A stretch of DNA of 11,592 nucleotides, from assembly GCA_900553955.1 (NCBI GenBank), contig USFO01000049.1:1-11592 (forward strand). Reading direction: 5' to 3'. The translations under genes and the position numbers were made by a program. This stretch comes from an uncultured Oscillospiraceae bacterium (GTDB taxonomy: Bacteria > Bacillota > Clostridia > Oscillospirales > Ruminococcaceae). Under the pieces are notes generated by a model. That model was given only the letters and a program-made list of their open reading frames with translations. It ran no database searches and was not told where the DNA came from. Below, one piece after another: positions 1 to 6,069 of this stretch. Position 1 is the stretch's first letter. Every line of letters starts with the position of its first letter.

Positions 1-12
1 ACCGTCTTACGG

Positions 13-38
13 CTTTTCTTTTGGTTACAAAAGAAAAG
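13..38. repeat. Perfect 11-bp inverted repeat (hairpin)
   Basis: Arms CTTTTCTTTTG (13-23) and CAAAAGAAAAG (28-38) are perfect complements around a GTTA loop. No gene was recognised in 1-221. This hairpin and the repeat at 120-196 are the only structures I see there. It could be a terminator for something left of the window or a dispersed palindrome. It is too far from the solute-binding gene stop at 222 to be that gene's obvious terminator. Confidence 0.6.
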
Positions 39-119
39 GGGTAAGTATCGCCCCGCTGACGGAAGCGCAGAGGAATATTGTGGGGCAGGAGATATGTGCT
101 CCGTAGAGCCACGGTAATG

Positions 120-196
120 CGGACAAAGATCCTCTCAGTCACGCCGCTAAATCCTTTGGGCGTGACAGCTCCCCTTATAAATAAGGGGAGCCGAGA
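120..196 (-). repeat. Two-hairpin dispersed repeat, copy A
   Basis: Read on the minus strand this copy has GCTCCCCTTA (191-182), loop TTTA and TAAGGGGAGC (177-168). A second hairpin follows, GTCACGCC (166-159) and GGCGTGAC (145-138), and then the tail ACTGAGAGGAT. The same layout recurs at 7622-7694 and 9529-9587. It lies directly downstream of the minus-strand solute-binding gene, so it may also work as a 3' structure of that transcript, although no U-tract follows it. Boundaries are approximate. Confidence 0.7.
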
Positions 197-221
197 ATGC
201 GCTAAGTTACTTCGTTCCGCC

Positions 222-1187
222 TTATCCCTCCAGCGGAGAGTAGCCCTCCGGGACAGTGACGCCCAAGGCGGAGCAGATATCCGGGTTATACATCTTGGTG
301 ACCTCCGGAGCGAAGCGGATTTCCATATCTGCGGGGTTTTTGCCCTCGGTAAGGATTTCCGCCGCCATTTCGCCGGCGATATGACCTATATCGTAGTAGC
401 TGATGGAGAGGGTCGCAACGCCGCAGACGGCGCAGGGAGCGGCTTCGCCGGTGATAATTGGCACGCCTGCGGGCTGTGCTATGTTGTTTATGGTCTCCGT
501 ACAGGTGGCGGCGGTGTTGTCCGTGGGAATATAGAGCACATCGCAGGCTCCGCAGGCAGTGGTGGTCACGGCGGCGACGTCGTTGGTGTCGGCGAAGGTG
601 AATTCCGCACTTTCAAGCCCCAGCTCCGAAAGAGCGGACTTAATTATGTTTACTTGATATACCGAATTAGGCTCGGCGGAGCAGAAAAGTATGCCCACTC
701 TTTTGGCTTCCGGGAACAGCTCCTTAATCATGGCTGCCTGTTCGGAAAGGGGAGCCAAATCGGAGGTTCCGGTGATGTTCATACCGGTTTTGCCGTTCCA
801 GTTCGCCATTTGAAGCGCCGTGGCGTAGTCCGTGACGGAGGTTCCCACAATGGGAATACTGTCCGTGGCTGCAGCGGCAGCTTGAAGAGCGGGGGTGGCG
901 TTCGCCATAATAAGGTTTACCCCCTCGGAAACGAACTGGTTTGCGATAACGCCGCAGGTGGGCGAATCGCCAGAGGCGTTCTGCACCACAATCTGAACCT
1001 TGTCGCCCAGCTTTTCCTTCAATGCGTCCTCAAAGCCCCTTGTGGCTTCGTCAAGAGCGTCATGCTGAACAAGCTGAATGACTCCGACCTTGTATTCGGC
1101 AGAGCCGCTGCCTCCTGCGGAACAGGCGGCGGTGGCGGCTATCATGGCGGCAGCTGCTGCCGCCGCAATAAATCGAGTGAACTTCAT
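222..1187 (-). CDS. ABC transporter solute-binding lipoprotein (ABC_sub_bind / TrpX-like), copy 1
   Basis: This encodes a 321-residue extracytoplasmic solute receptor for an ABC importer, of the ABC_sub_bind family that includes TrpX-type aromatic amino acid receptors. A positively charged start, an Ala-rich hydrophobic stretch and a lipobox-like T-A-A-C with Cys22 mark a lipoprotein signal peptide. The mature part begins YKVGVIQLVQHDALD, the usual first strand and helix of the family. It also contains NASGDSPTCGVIANQF, VGTSVTDYATAL and VGILFCSAEPNS. The start follows an AAGGAAC ribosome binding site. The gene lies 131 nt downstream of a close paralogue on the same strand and is probably cotranscribed. 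A minus-strand TATAAT at 1221-1216 could give a separate promoter, but no good -35 box is seen. No permease or ATPase gene is in the window. The substrate is not shown by the sequence; Tyr/Phe is inferred from the leader upstream of the paralogue. Confidence 0.9.
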   Translation of the reverse strand: MKFTRFIAAAAAAAMIAATAACSAGGSGSAEYKVGVIQLVQHDALDEATRGFEDALKEKLGDKVQIVVQNASGDSPTCGVIANQFVSEGVNLIMANATPALQAAAAATDSIPIVGTSVTDYATALQMANWNGKTGMNITGTSDLAPLSEQAAMIKELFPEAKRVGILFCSAEPNSVYQVNIIKSALSELGLESAEFTFADTNDVAAVTTTACGACDVLYIPTDNTAATCTETINNIAQPAGVPIITGEAAPCAVCGVATLSISYYDIGHIAGEMAAEILTEGKNPADMEIRFAPEVTKMYNPDICSALGVTVPEGYSPLEG

Positions 1188-1318
1188 TTTTGTTCCTTGC
1201 TTTCTTTGTTTTTTTATTATACAAACTTAAAATTGGGACTTATTCAGGTGGGCAAGGGTGCTTCCCTGTGCTCGTCAAGGCGTTGCCGCGGGTGTCGCAG
1301 ATTCAGCCAATTAGTTTA

Positions 1319-2344
1319 TTATTCCAGCGGAGAGTAACCTTCCGGAGAAGTGATGCCCAAAGCGGAGCAGATATCCGGGTTATACATTTTGGTAACATCG
1401 GGAGCAAAGCGAACTTCCATCTCGGCGGGGTTTTTACCTTCGGTCAGGATTTCGATTGCCATTTCGCCGGTGATTTTGCCAAGGTCATGGTAGCTGATGG
1501 AGAGGGTTGCCACGCCGCAGCCGGAGCAAATGCCGGCTTCGCCCGCCACAATGGGAACGCCGGCAGGCTGTGCCACATTGTTGATGGTTTCGGTGCAGGA
1601 GGCGGCGGTGTTATCGGTGGGAATATAGAGCACATCGCAGGCTCCGCAGGCTGTGTTGGTGACGGCGGCGACATCGTTGGTATCGGCAAAGGTGAATTCT
1701 TCGCTTTCAATGCCAAGAGAAGAAAGCTGCTCTTTGATTACATTTGCCTGATATGCGGAGTTCGGTTCGGCGGAGCAGAAAAGTATGCCCACCTTCTTGG
1801 CATTAGGGAACAGCTCCTTAATCATGGCAGCCTGTTCGGAAAGGGGCGCAAGGTCGGCGGTTCCGGTGATATTGGTGCCGGTTTTGCCGGTCCAATCGCT
1901 TATCTGAAGTGCGGTGGCATAGTCGGTGACGGAAGTTCCCACGATCGGAATAGTTCCGGTGGCGGCGGCTGCTGCCTGAAGGGCAGGGGTTGCGTTTGCC
2001 ATAATAAGGTCTACGCCTTCGGAAACGAACTGGTTGGCAATTACGCCGCAGGTGGGCGAATCGCCGGAGGCGTTTTGTACGACGATTTCAACATTGTCGC
2101 CGAACTTTTCTGTCAGCGTGTCGACAAAGCCCTGGGTTGCGGCGTCAAGTGCGTCGTGCTGAACAAGCTGAATTACGCCGACTTTGAATTTCTTTCCGTC
2201 GGAGCTTTCGCTTTCGCCCTCGCTTTGGCTTTGGCTCGGTTCGTAGCCGGACTGGGACTGTTCGCCGCCGTTCGGGTTGCAGGCGGTCATTGCGGTCATC
2301 ATTGCAGCGGCAAGAACGGCTGCGATAATCTGTTTAAGTTTCAT
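1319..2344 (-). CDS. ABC transporter solute-binding lipoprotein (ABC_sub_bind / TrpX-like), copy 2
   Basis: This 341-residue protein is clearly paralogous to the downstream copy, matching it over nearly the whole mature domain. The lipoprotein signal peptide MKLKQIIAAVLAAAMMTA ends at M-T-A-C with Cys22. A Ser/Gln/Glu-rich linker of about 30 residues follows, much longer than in copy 1, and then FKVGVIQLVQHDALD. The ATG at 2344 was chosen because GGAGGAAGT precedes it by a few bases and the signal peptide begins exactly there; the frame is open further upstream but has no such site. Directly upstream lie a U-tract terminator hairpin, a Tyr/Phe-rich leader ORF and a promoter, so expression is probably attenuation-controlled. 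This is the first structural gene of the operon. Family assignment is firm; aromatic amino acid specificity is inferred from the leader. Confidence 0.92.
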   Translation of the reverse strand: MKLKQIIAAVLAAAMMTAMTACNPNGGEQSQSGYEPSQSQSEGESESSDGKKFKVGVIQLVQHDALDAATQGFVDTLTEKFGDNVEIVVQNASGDSPTCGVIANQFVSEGVDLIMANATPALQAAAAATGTIPIVGTSVTDYATALQISDWTGKTGTNITGTADLAPLSEQAAMIKELFPNAKKVGILFCSAEPNSAYQANVIKEQLSSLGIESEEFTFADTNDVAAVTNTACGACDVLYIPTDNTAASCTETINNVAQPAGVPIVAGEAGICSGCGVATLSISYHDLGKITGEMAIEILTEGKNPAEMEVRFAPDVTKMYNPDICSALGITSPEGYSPLE

Positions 2345-2365
2345 TTTTACTTCCTCCGTTTTTTC

Positions 2366-2401
2366 AAAAAAATATGCGGTCCCCGCTTCCGCAGTGACCG
2401 C
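2366..2401 (-). terminator. Attenuator terminator before the solute-binding operon
   Basis: In the transcript GCGGUC (2401-2396) pairs with GACCGC (2381-2376). An A-G mismatch and an inner four-pair stem CUGC/GCGG follow (one wobble), capped by the GNRA tetraloop GGAA. The hairpin is followed at once by AUAUUUUUUU (2375-2366). It sits between the leader ORF stop and the ribosome binding site of the transporter gene, where an attenuator is expected and a gene-end terminator is not. The loop and 3' inner arm (2390-2383) can pair instead with 2456-2450. Confidence 0.85.
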
Positions 2402-2436
2402 GCTTAAAAATCCTGTTGTTTTGCAAAACAGAAAAA

Positions 2437-2562
2437 TCAAACTGTCATGGGAAGCACCGATTTGCTGCGATAAAAGTAATAATAAGCATAGCAAAAATAG
2501 CCCGCAAAATAGCGAACGGTAAAGCTAAAGTATTTTGCCATGTTCATTGCAAACTTTTTCAT
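2437..2562 (-). CDS. Tyr/Phe-rich 41-residue leader peptide
   Basis: This short ORF starts with ATG at 2562 behind an AAAGGAAG ribosome binding site and ends with TGA at 2439-2437. Eight of its 41 residues are Tyr and six are Phe; there is no Trp. The aromatic residues crowd the second half, ending in Tyr27-Tyr28-Tyr29-Phe30-Tyr31, encoded TAT TAT TAC TTT TAT. Ten further residues with few aromatics precede the stop. It begins about 35 nt after a predicted transcription start and ends 35 nt before a terminator hairpin, with the transporter gene beyond. That position, as in trp, phe and his leaders of enteric bacteria, suggests that its translation, rather than its product, is what matters. 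A small membrane-active peptide is the alternative, since the middle is aromatic and hydrophobic. Confidence 0.8.
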   Translation of the reverse strand: MKKFAMNMAKYFSFTVRYFAGYFCYAYYYFYRSKSVLPMTV

Positions 2563-2602
2563 CGTTGGTGCTTCCTTTCTCAAGAATGATTTTATGTTTA
2601 AG

Positions 2603-2631
2603 AGTATAAAGCTTTAAATCGCAAAAGTCAA
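2603..2631 (-). promoter_or_regulatory. Sigma70-type promoter of the leader/solute-binding operon
   Basis: On the minus strand TTGACT (2631-2626) is separated by exactly 17 bp from TATACT (2608-2603), each one mismatch from consensus. Initiation is expected near 2597, about 35 nt before the leader peptide start codon. Confidence 0.8.
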
Positions 2632-2673
2632 TAGTTTTTTGAAGAAAATTTGCGGAAATTTTTGCCCATTTTT

Positions 2674-2773
2674 TTGCGAAGCCGCAAGAAATCCTGCAAA
2701 GCAGCAAGGAGTGCGTAGTTCGGAGCTACGCCCTGCGGCACAGGGAAGCCGAGATGGCGCACAGCGCCGCACT
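2674..2773. repeat. Cluster of short hairpins in the divergent intergenic region
   Basis: Five small inverted repeats follow one another: TTGCG/CGCAA (2674-2687), CTGC/GCAG (2694-2704), GCGTAG/CTACGC (2713-2731), CCCTG/CAGGG (2731-2745) and GGCGC/GCGCC (2756-2768). AGTGCG (2710-2715) and CGCACT (2768-2773) could close an outer stem around the last three, giving a branched structure. It lies between two divergent promoters, contains no credible ORF and looks like a REP- or MITE-like palindromic element or a small structured RNA. No second copy was found in the window. Confidence 0.5.
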
Positions 2774-2820
2774 TCTCACTTCTGATTTTCAAAAAATTAT
2801 CATTATTCCGTCCCATATTC

Positions 2821-2849
2821 TTGAAAAGCTCTTTATAATATGGTATAGT
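2821..2849 (+). promoter_or_regulatory. Sigma70-type promoter of the cps-like operon
   Basis: TTGAAA (2821-2826) and TATAGT (2844-2849) are spaced by 17 bp, with AT-rich sequence around them. Transcription would start near 2856, giving a 5' leader of about 65 nt before the phosphatase ATG at 2922. A second TATAAT just downstream lacks a partner at suitable spacing. Confidence 0.7.
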
Positions 2850-2921
2850 ATATAATGTATGACTATAAACTGCCGGGGTGCGCCTTTTTGGCGGCGGAGC
2901 GGGGGAAAGGAGCGGCGGAAA

Positions 2922-3668
2922 ATGAAGTTCACGGATTTGCACTGCCACATTCTGCCCGGGATGGACGACGGTTCGCCGGATTTTGAAACCTCCGTCGCCA
3001 TGGCAAAAATGGCGCTTGCCGGCGGCGTTTGTACCATTGCGGCAACGCCGCATTCCAACGTGGAGGACGACGATATGGCGCTGCGCTGCCGGGTTATCCG
3101 CCACCGCGCCGCCATGCTTCGGGACGCGCTTTCGCAAAATCACGTTCCGGTAAAAATTCTTACCGGAATGGAGCTTTTCATTCGCGATAACCTGCCGGAA
3201 ATTCTGGAGAGCGGGAGCTTTATGACCCTCGGCGGGACTAAGTACCTGCTTGGCGAATTTGATTTCGGCGAGGACGGCGGCTATATGGACGACGCTCTCG
3301 AGTATGTCCGGCGGCAGGGCTTGACTCCGGTGCTTGCTCACCCGGAGCGCTACGCCGCCGTTCAGCACGACCCGGCGCGGGTTGCCCGATGGTTTAATTC
3401 CGGCATTATCGTTCAGGTGAACAAGGGCAGCGTGCTCGGGCGCTTCGGCAAAGGTCCGCGCCTTGCCGCGGACTGGATTCTGCGCCGCGGCTTTGCGCAC
3501 ATAATCGCCAGCGACGCCCACGGAACGGAGTGCCGCACTCCCGATATGACGGAGGTTTTTGACTTTATTTCATCGGAATATTCGGAAGAATATGCTAAAA
3601 TACTGCTGTCCGTAAATCCCGGACGCATTGCGGAGGGAAGCTCCGTGCTTTCCCCCGGAGAAGATTAA
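2922..3668 (+). CDS. cpsB: PHP-type protein-tyrosine phosphatase (CpsB/YwqE family)
   Basis: This 248-residue metal-dependent phosphatase is predicted to dephosphorylate the tyrosine tails of BY-kinases that control polysaccharide polymerisation and export. The N-terminal signature DLHCHILPGMDDG supplies Asp5, His7 and His9. Further metal-site candidates are His44 in ATPH, Glu84 in GMEL, His140 in LAHPERY and Asp198/His200 in ASDAHG; all are in the expected order. Length is normal for the family (about 240-255). The ATG at 2922 was chosen over an upstream in-frame ATG at 2859 because AAAGGAG precedes it and the conserved signature starts right after it. It is the first gene of the operon, 16 nt before the next, and its two likely kinase substrates are encoded downstream. 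The family is firm; its action on those two kinases is inferred from context. Confidence 0.93.
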   Translation: MKFTDLHCHILPGMDDGSPDFETSVAMAKMALAGGVCTIAATPHSNVEDDDMALRCRVIRHRAAMLRDALSQNHVPVKILTGMELFIRDNLPEILESGSFMTLGGTKYLLGEFDFGEDGGYMDDALEYVRRQGLTPVLAHPERYAAVQHDPARVARWFNSGIIVQVNKGSVLGRFGKGPRLAADWILRRGFAHIIASDAHGTECRTPDMTEVFDFISSEYSEEYAKILLSVNPGRIAEGSSVLSPGED

Positions 3669-3684
3669 AAAAAGAGGTGGGCTA

Positions 3685-4515
3685 ATGTTAAAAGTAACAA
3701 AAATTGCACTTGCGGTTTTGACCGTGGTGCTGGCAGGGCTTTTTGCACTGACATTTGTGCAAAAGCATTTTTTCACCGACAGCACCCCGCCGGTAATCAG
3801 CTTTGATTCCGACGTTCTGGAAATCAGCGTTCGCACAAAGCAGGAGGAGCTGCTTTCCGGCGTTACCGCATGGGACGACAGCGACGGCGACCTTTCGTCG
3901 GAGGTTGCGGTAAAGAGCATTTCAAAGCTCATAGGAAAGGATACCGCAAAAATAACCTTCATAGTGTTCGATAAAGCCGACAATATGGCTACCGCCACAC
4001 GCACGCTGCGCTATACCGATTATAAAAAGACGGAGTTCCGCCTTTCAAAGCCTCTGGTTTACGAACCCGGCGCAACCGTCACCCTGAAGGACAGGCTCTC
4101 CGCCTATGACGTAATCGACGGCGACCTTACGATCGCAATTAAGGTGACTGCCACCGCACTCAATAACACCACCGAGGGAACATACCCCGTCACCGTGCAG
4201 GTGACAAACTCTTTGGGCGATACCTCCGCACTTTCGCTCTCCGTCACCATCAAGCGCTACGGCATCTACGACCCCTATATCGAGCTTACCGACTACCTTG
4301 TGTATATCGACGAGGGCAGCGAGTTCGACCCGATGGACTATATAAAGTCCGTTTGGGATATGAAGCAGGGCGGAACGGAGATTTTCACATGGAACGACGT
4401 TGCGGTAGAAACCGACCTTGATACGAACGCCGCCGGAACCTATGATGTTAATTATACATACACCAACGAACGAGGATATGCCTATTCCGCAATCCTTACC
4501 GTGGTGGTGCAGTAA
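3685..4515 (+). CDS. Membrane-anchored protein with three Ig-like (DUF5011-like) domains
   Basis: This 276-residue protein has one N-terminal membrane segment (about 7-26) without a lipobox, followed by an extracytoplasmic part. That part resembles three beta-sandwich repeats at about 33-112, 117-190 and 196-276. The first two carry the DUF5011-type pattern of an Asp-rich D-x-x-D-G-D-L motif (at 64-70 and 142-148) followed by T-Y-P-V-T or similar strands. The third is more divergent but ends in GTYDVNYTYTNERGYAYSAI, typical of the last strands of such domains. The ATG at 3685 follows GAGGTGG. The gene lies between the phosphatase (16 nt) and the first kinase (13 nt), so it belongs to the same transcript. 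Its role is unknown; a surface or scaffold part of the polysaccharide machinery is a guess from position only. Confidence 0.8.
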   Translation: MLKVTKIALAVLTVVLAGLFALTFVQKHFFTDSTPPVISFDSDVLEISVRTKQEELLSGVTAWDDSDGDLSSEVAVKSISKLIGKDTAKITFIVFDKADNMATATRTLRYTDYKKTEFRLSKPLVYEPGATVTLKDRLSAYDVIDGDLTIAIKVTATALNNTTEGTYPVTVQVTNSLGDTSALSLSVTIKRYGIYDPYIELTDYLVYIDEGSEFDPMDYIKSVWDMKQGGTEIFTWNDVAVETDLDTNAAGTYDVNYTYTNERGYAYSAILTVVVQ

Positions 4516-4528
4516 AGGGGGCGGTGTT

Positions 4529-6067
4529 TTGAACAATTCCGAAATCAGATACAGCGATATTGAGCCCCTTTGCCTTGTGCGCGCGGTGCTGCGGAACATC
4601 TGGATGGTGTTTGCCGCGGCGCTCTGCGGGCTTTTCGGCGCGTACCTTGTGCTTACGAGCTTCTATAAGCCGCAGTACAGCGGCTCCGCCACCTTCGTCG
4701 TAATGGCAAAGTCCTCGACATATTCCTCCGTTGTGGATATTTCCACGGCGAACACCGTTGCATCCACCTTTTCCGAGCTGCTTTCCGGCGAGCTTATGCA
4801 GCAAAAGGTTGCCGCTATGGCGGGAATCAGCAATTTCTCCGGCAGCATCACCGCGGAAAATAAAGAGAATACGAACCTTGTCACCCTGCGGGTGACAGCC
4901 CCCACGGCGAAGCAGGCTTTCGCCATGATAAACGCCCTTTCGGAGAACCATGCCGTGCTCACGGGCAAAATCTTCAATAATGCGGTAATCACCACCCTCA
5001 GCGCACCCACCGTTACGGAGGTTTCCACCTTCACCGGCAGCCGCTTAAAGACGGAGATTATCGCCGCGGCTGCGTGCGCTCTGCTGATGGCTGCGCTGCT
5101 CTGCGCGTTCTCTGTTTACGCCGATACGGTTCAGACGGAAAGTGCCGCCCGCGCCAAAATCGACGGAAAACTGCTGCGCAGCATTCCTCACGGAAGGGCT
5201 TGGCACACGGTGAAGGGCGCGGCAAAAAATCTTATCCGCACCGCGGGCAAAAAGCGCCCGGAAGCGCCGGTGGTTACCGACCCCATGGCGGGCTTTGCCT
5301 TTACGGAGTCCATTCACTACATCCGTTCCAAAATTGAGCAGAAAAAAGCCGAAAACGGCAAAAATGTGTTCCTCATAGGCAGCGTCTGCCAAAACGAGGG
5401 CAAATCCATGCTCATTGAAAATATCGGGCTTTCCCTCGGCATGAAGCACGACAAAATCATTATTGCGGATTGCGACCTTCGCAAGCCGTCTCGCTACAAG
5501 AATATTTCCGAAAAGGACGGCTGGGAACCGCTGCAAAACTTCAGCATAAACGGCATCGCCCTCAACATGATTTATCACCCAAAGAAGAATCTGCACGTCA
5601 TTTACTGTCCGGAGCAACCGAAGGCGCCCGCGGATTTATTCAATACAGAGGGCTTTCTCACCATACTCAAAAGCCTGCGCGAAAGCTCCAACTACCTGCT
5701 GATAGATTCGCCCCCGCTGGAGATTTTCTCCGACGGAGAGGTTCTGGCGGACTTTGCGGATTACTCCATCCTTGTGGTTCGGCAGGACTGCGTGCCCGCA
5801 CCCATGATTAACGACGCCATCGACGTGCTCCGCACCAAAAACGCCGAGTTTATGGGCTTTATCTTCAACGATGTAAGCACTATGCGCTCAAACGGCGGCT
5901 ATGGCTACGGCTACGGTTACGGTTACGGCTATGGCGGAAAGTACGGCTACGGCGGTAAATACGGCTACGGATACTACGGCAAGTACGGCAAATACGGCGG
6001 TTATGGCAATTATGGCTATGAAAAATACGCCGAAGCAGCCGCCGAACAAAAGGAAAGGGAGGAATGA
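4529..6067 (+). CDS. Fused Wzz-like chain-length regulator and BY-kinase, copy 1 (atypical P-loop)
   Basis: This protein of about 512 residues has the Wzc layout. A membrane segment (about 24-45) is followed by a Wzz-type extracytoplasmic region, a second membrane segment (about 175-197) and a cytoplasmic tyrosine-kinase domain. Walker A is GSVCQNEGKSM with Lys292; the usual P-G before x-G-K is replaced by Q-N. Walker A' is ADCDLRKPS (Asp314, Asp316) and Walker B is LLIDSPP (Asp393). The tail (about 456-501) is Gly-Tyr-rich with 18 tyrosines, the likely autophosphorylation cluster. I chose TTG at 4529 because AAAGGGGG precedes it and the protein then begins NNSEIRYSDIEPL; the frame is open further upstream but only inside the previous gene. 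It overlaps the next ORF by four bases if that starts at 6064. Fusion of both halves is unusual in Firmicutes, where they are normally separate proteins. Confidence 0.88.
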   Translation: MNNSEIRYSDIEPLCLVRAVLRNIWMVFAAALCGLFGAYLVLTSFYKPQYSGSATFVVMAKSSTYSSVVDISTANTVASTFSELLSGELMQQKVAAMAGISNFSGSITAENKENTNLVTLRVTAPTAKQAFAMINALSENHAVLTGKIFNNAVITTLSAPTVTEVSTFTGSRLKTEIIAAAACALLMAALLCAFSVYADTVQTESAARAKIDGKLLRSIPHGRAWHTVKGAAKNLIRTAGKKRPEAPVVTDPMAGFAFTESIHYIRSKIEQKKAENGKNVFLIGSVCQNEGKSMLIENIGLSLGMKHDKIIIADCDLRKPSRYKNISEKDGWEPLQNFSINGIALNMIYHPKKNLHVIYCPEQPKAPADLFNTEGFLTILKSLRESSNYLLIDSPPLEIFSDGEVLADFADYSILVVRQDCVPAPMINDAIDVLRTKNAEFMGFIFNDVSTMRSNGGYGYGYGYGYGYGGKYGYGGKYGYGYYGKYGKYGGYGNYGYEKYAEAAAEQKEREE

Positions 6068-6069
6068 GC

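Larger units (their letters stand above)
2366..2597 (-). promoter_or_regulatory. Putative Tyr/Phe ribosome-mediated attenuator leader
   Basis: The leader RNA runs from a predicted start near 2597 to the U-tract. Segment 1, GGAAGCACC (2575-2567), overlaps the leader ribosome binding site. Segment 2, GGUGCUUCC (2458-2450), lies near the end of the leader ORF. Segment 3, GGAAGCG (2390-2384), lies in the terminator loop and arm. Pair 1:2 is 9 bp perfect; pair 2:3 is 7 bp with one wobble, with a possible extra CAGU/ACUG match. A ribosome stalled at the Tyr run (2484-2470) would leave segment 2 free for 2:3 and block termination. A ribosome at the stop codon (2439-2437) would cover segment 2 and let the terminator form. 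A local palindrome GUUUUGCAAAAC sits between segments 2 and 3. The geometry is seen in the sequence; the mechanism is inferred. Confidence 0.75.

Noticed and set aside
1188..1318. Second attenuator or terminator between the two solute-binding genes
   Set aside because: Only short, weak inverted repeats (AGGG/CCCT) were found, with no U-tract and no leader ORF.
78..2407. Two long plus-strand open frames (78-1337 and 1190-2407) opposite the solute-binding genes
   Set aside because: They are Gly/His/Arg-rich translations of the strand opposite two clear lipoprotein genes, lack suitable ribosome binding sites and resemble each other only because the real genes are paralogues.
2366..2597. T-box riboswitch ahead of the solute-binding operon
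   Set aside because: The terminator 3' arm contains GGGGACCGC, which recalls the T-box motif, but it lies in the terminator itself. The AGUA/S-turn and specifier-loop features are not seen, and the same stretch is a well-formed aromatic-rich ORF with a ribosome binding site.
2525..2707. 60-codon minus-strand frame overlapping the leader promoter
   Set aside because: It starts upstream of the promoter, has no ribosome binding site and is in a different frame from the leader peptide, which has both.
2628..3521. Minus-strand 297-codon open frame across the phosphatase gene
   Set aside because: It is antisense to a PHP phosphatase with complete motifs, crosses both divergent promoters and resembles no known protein.
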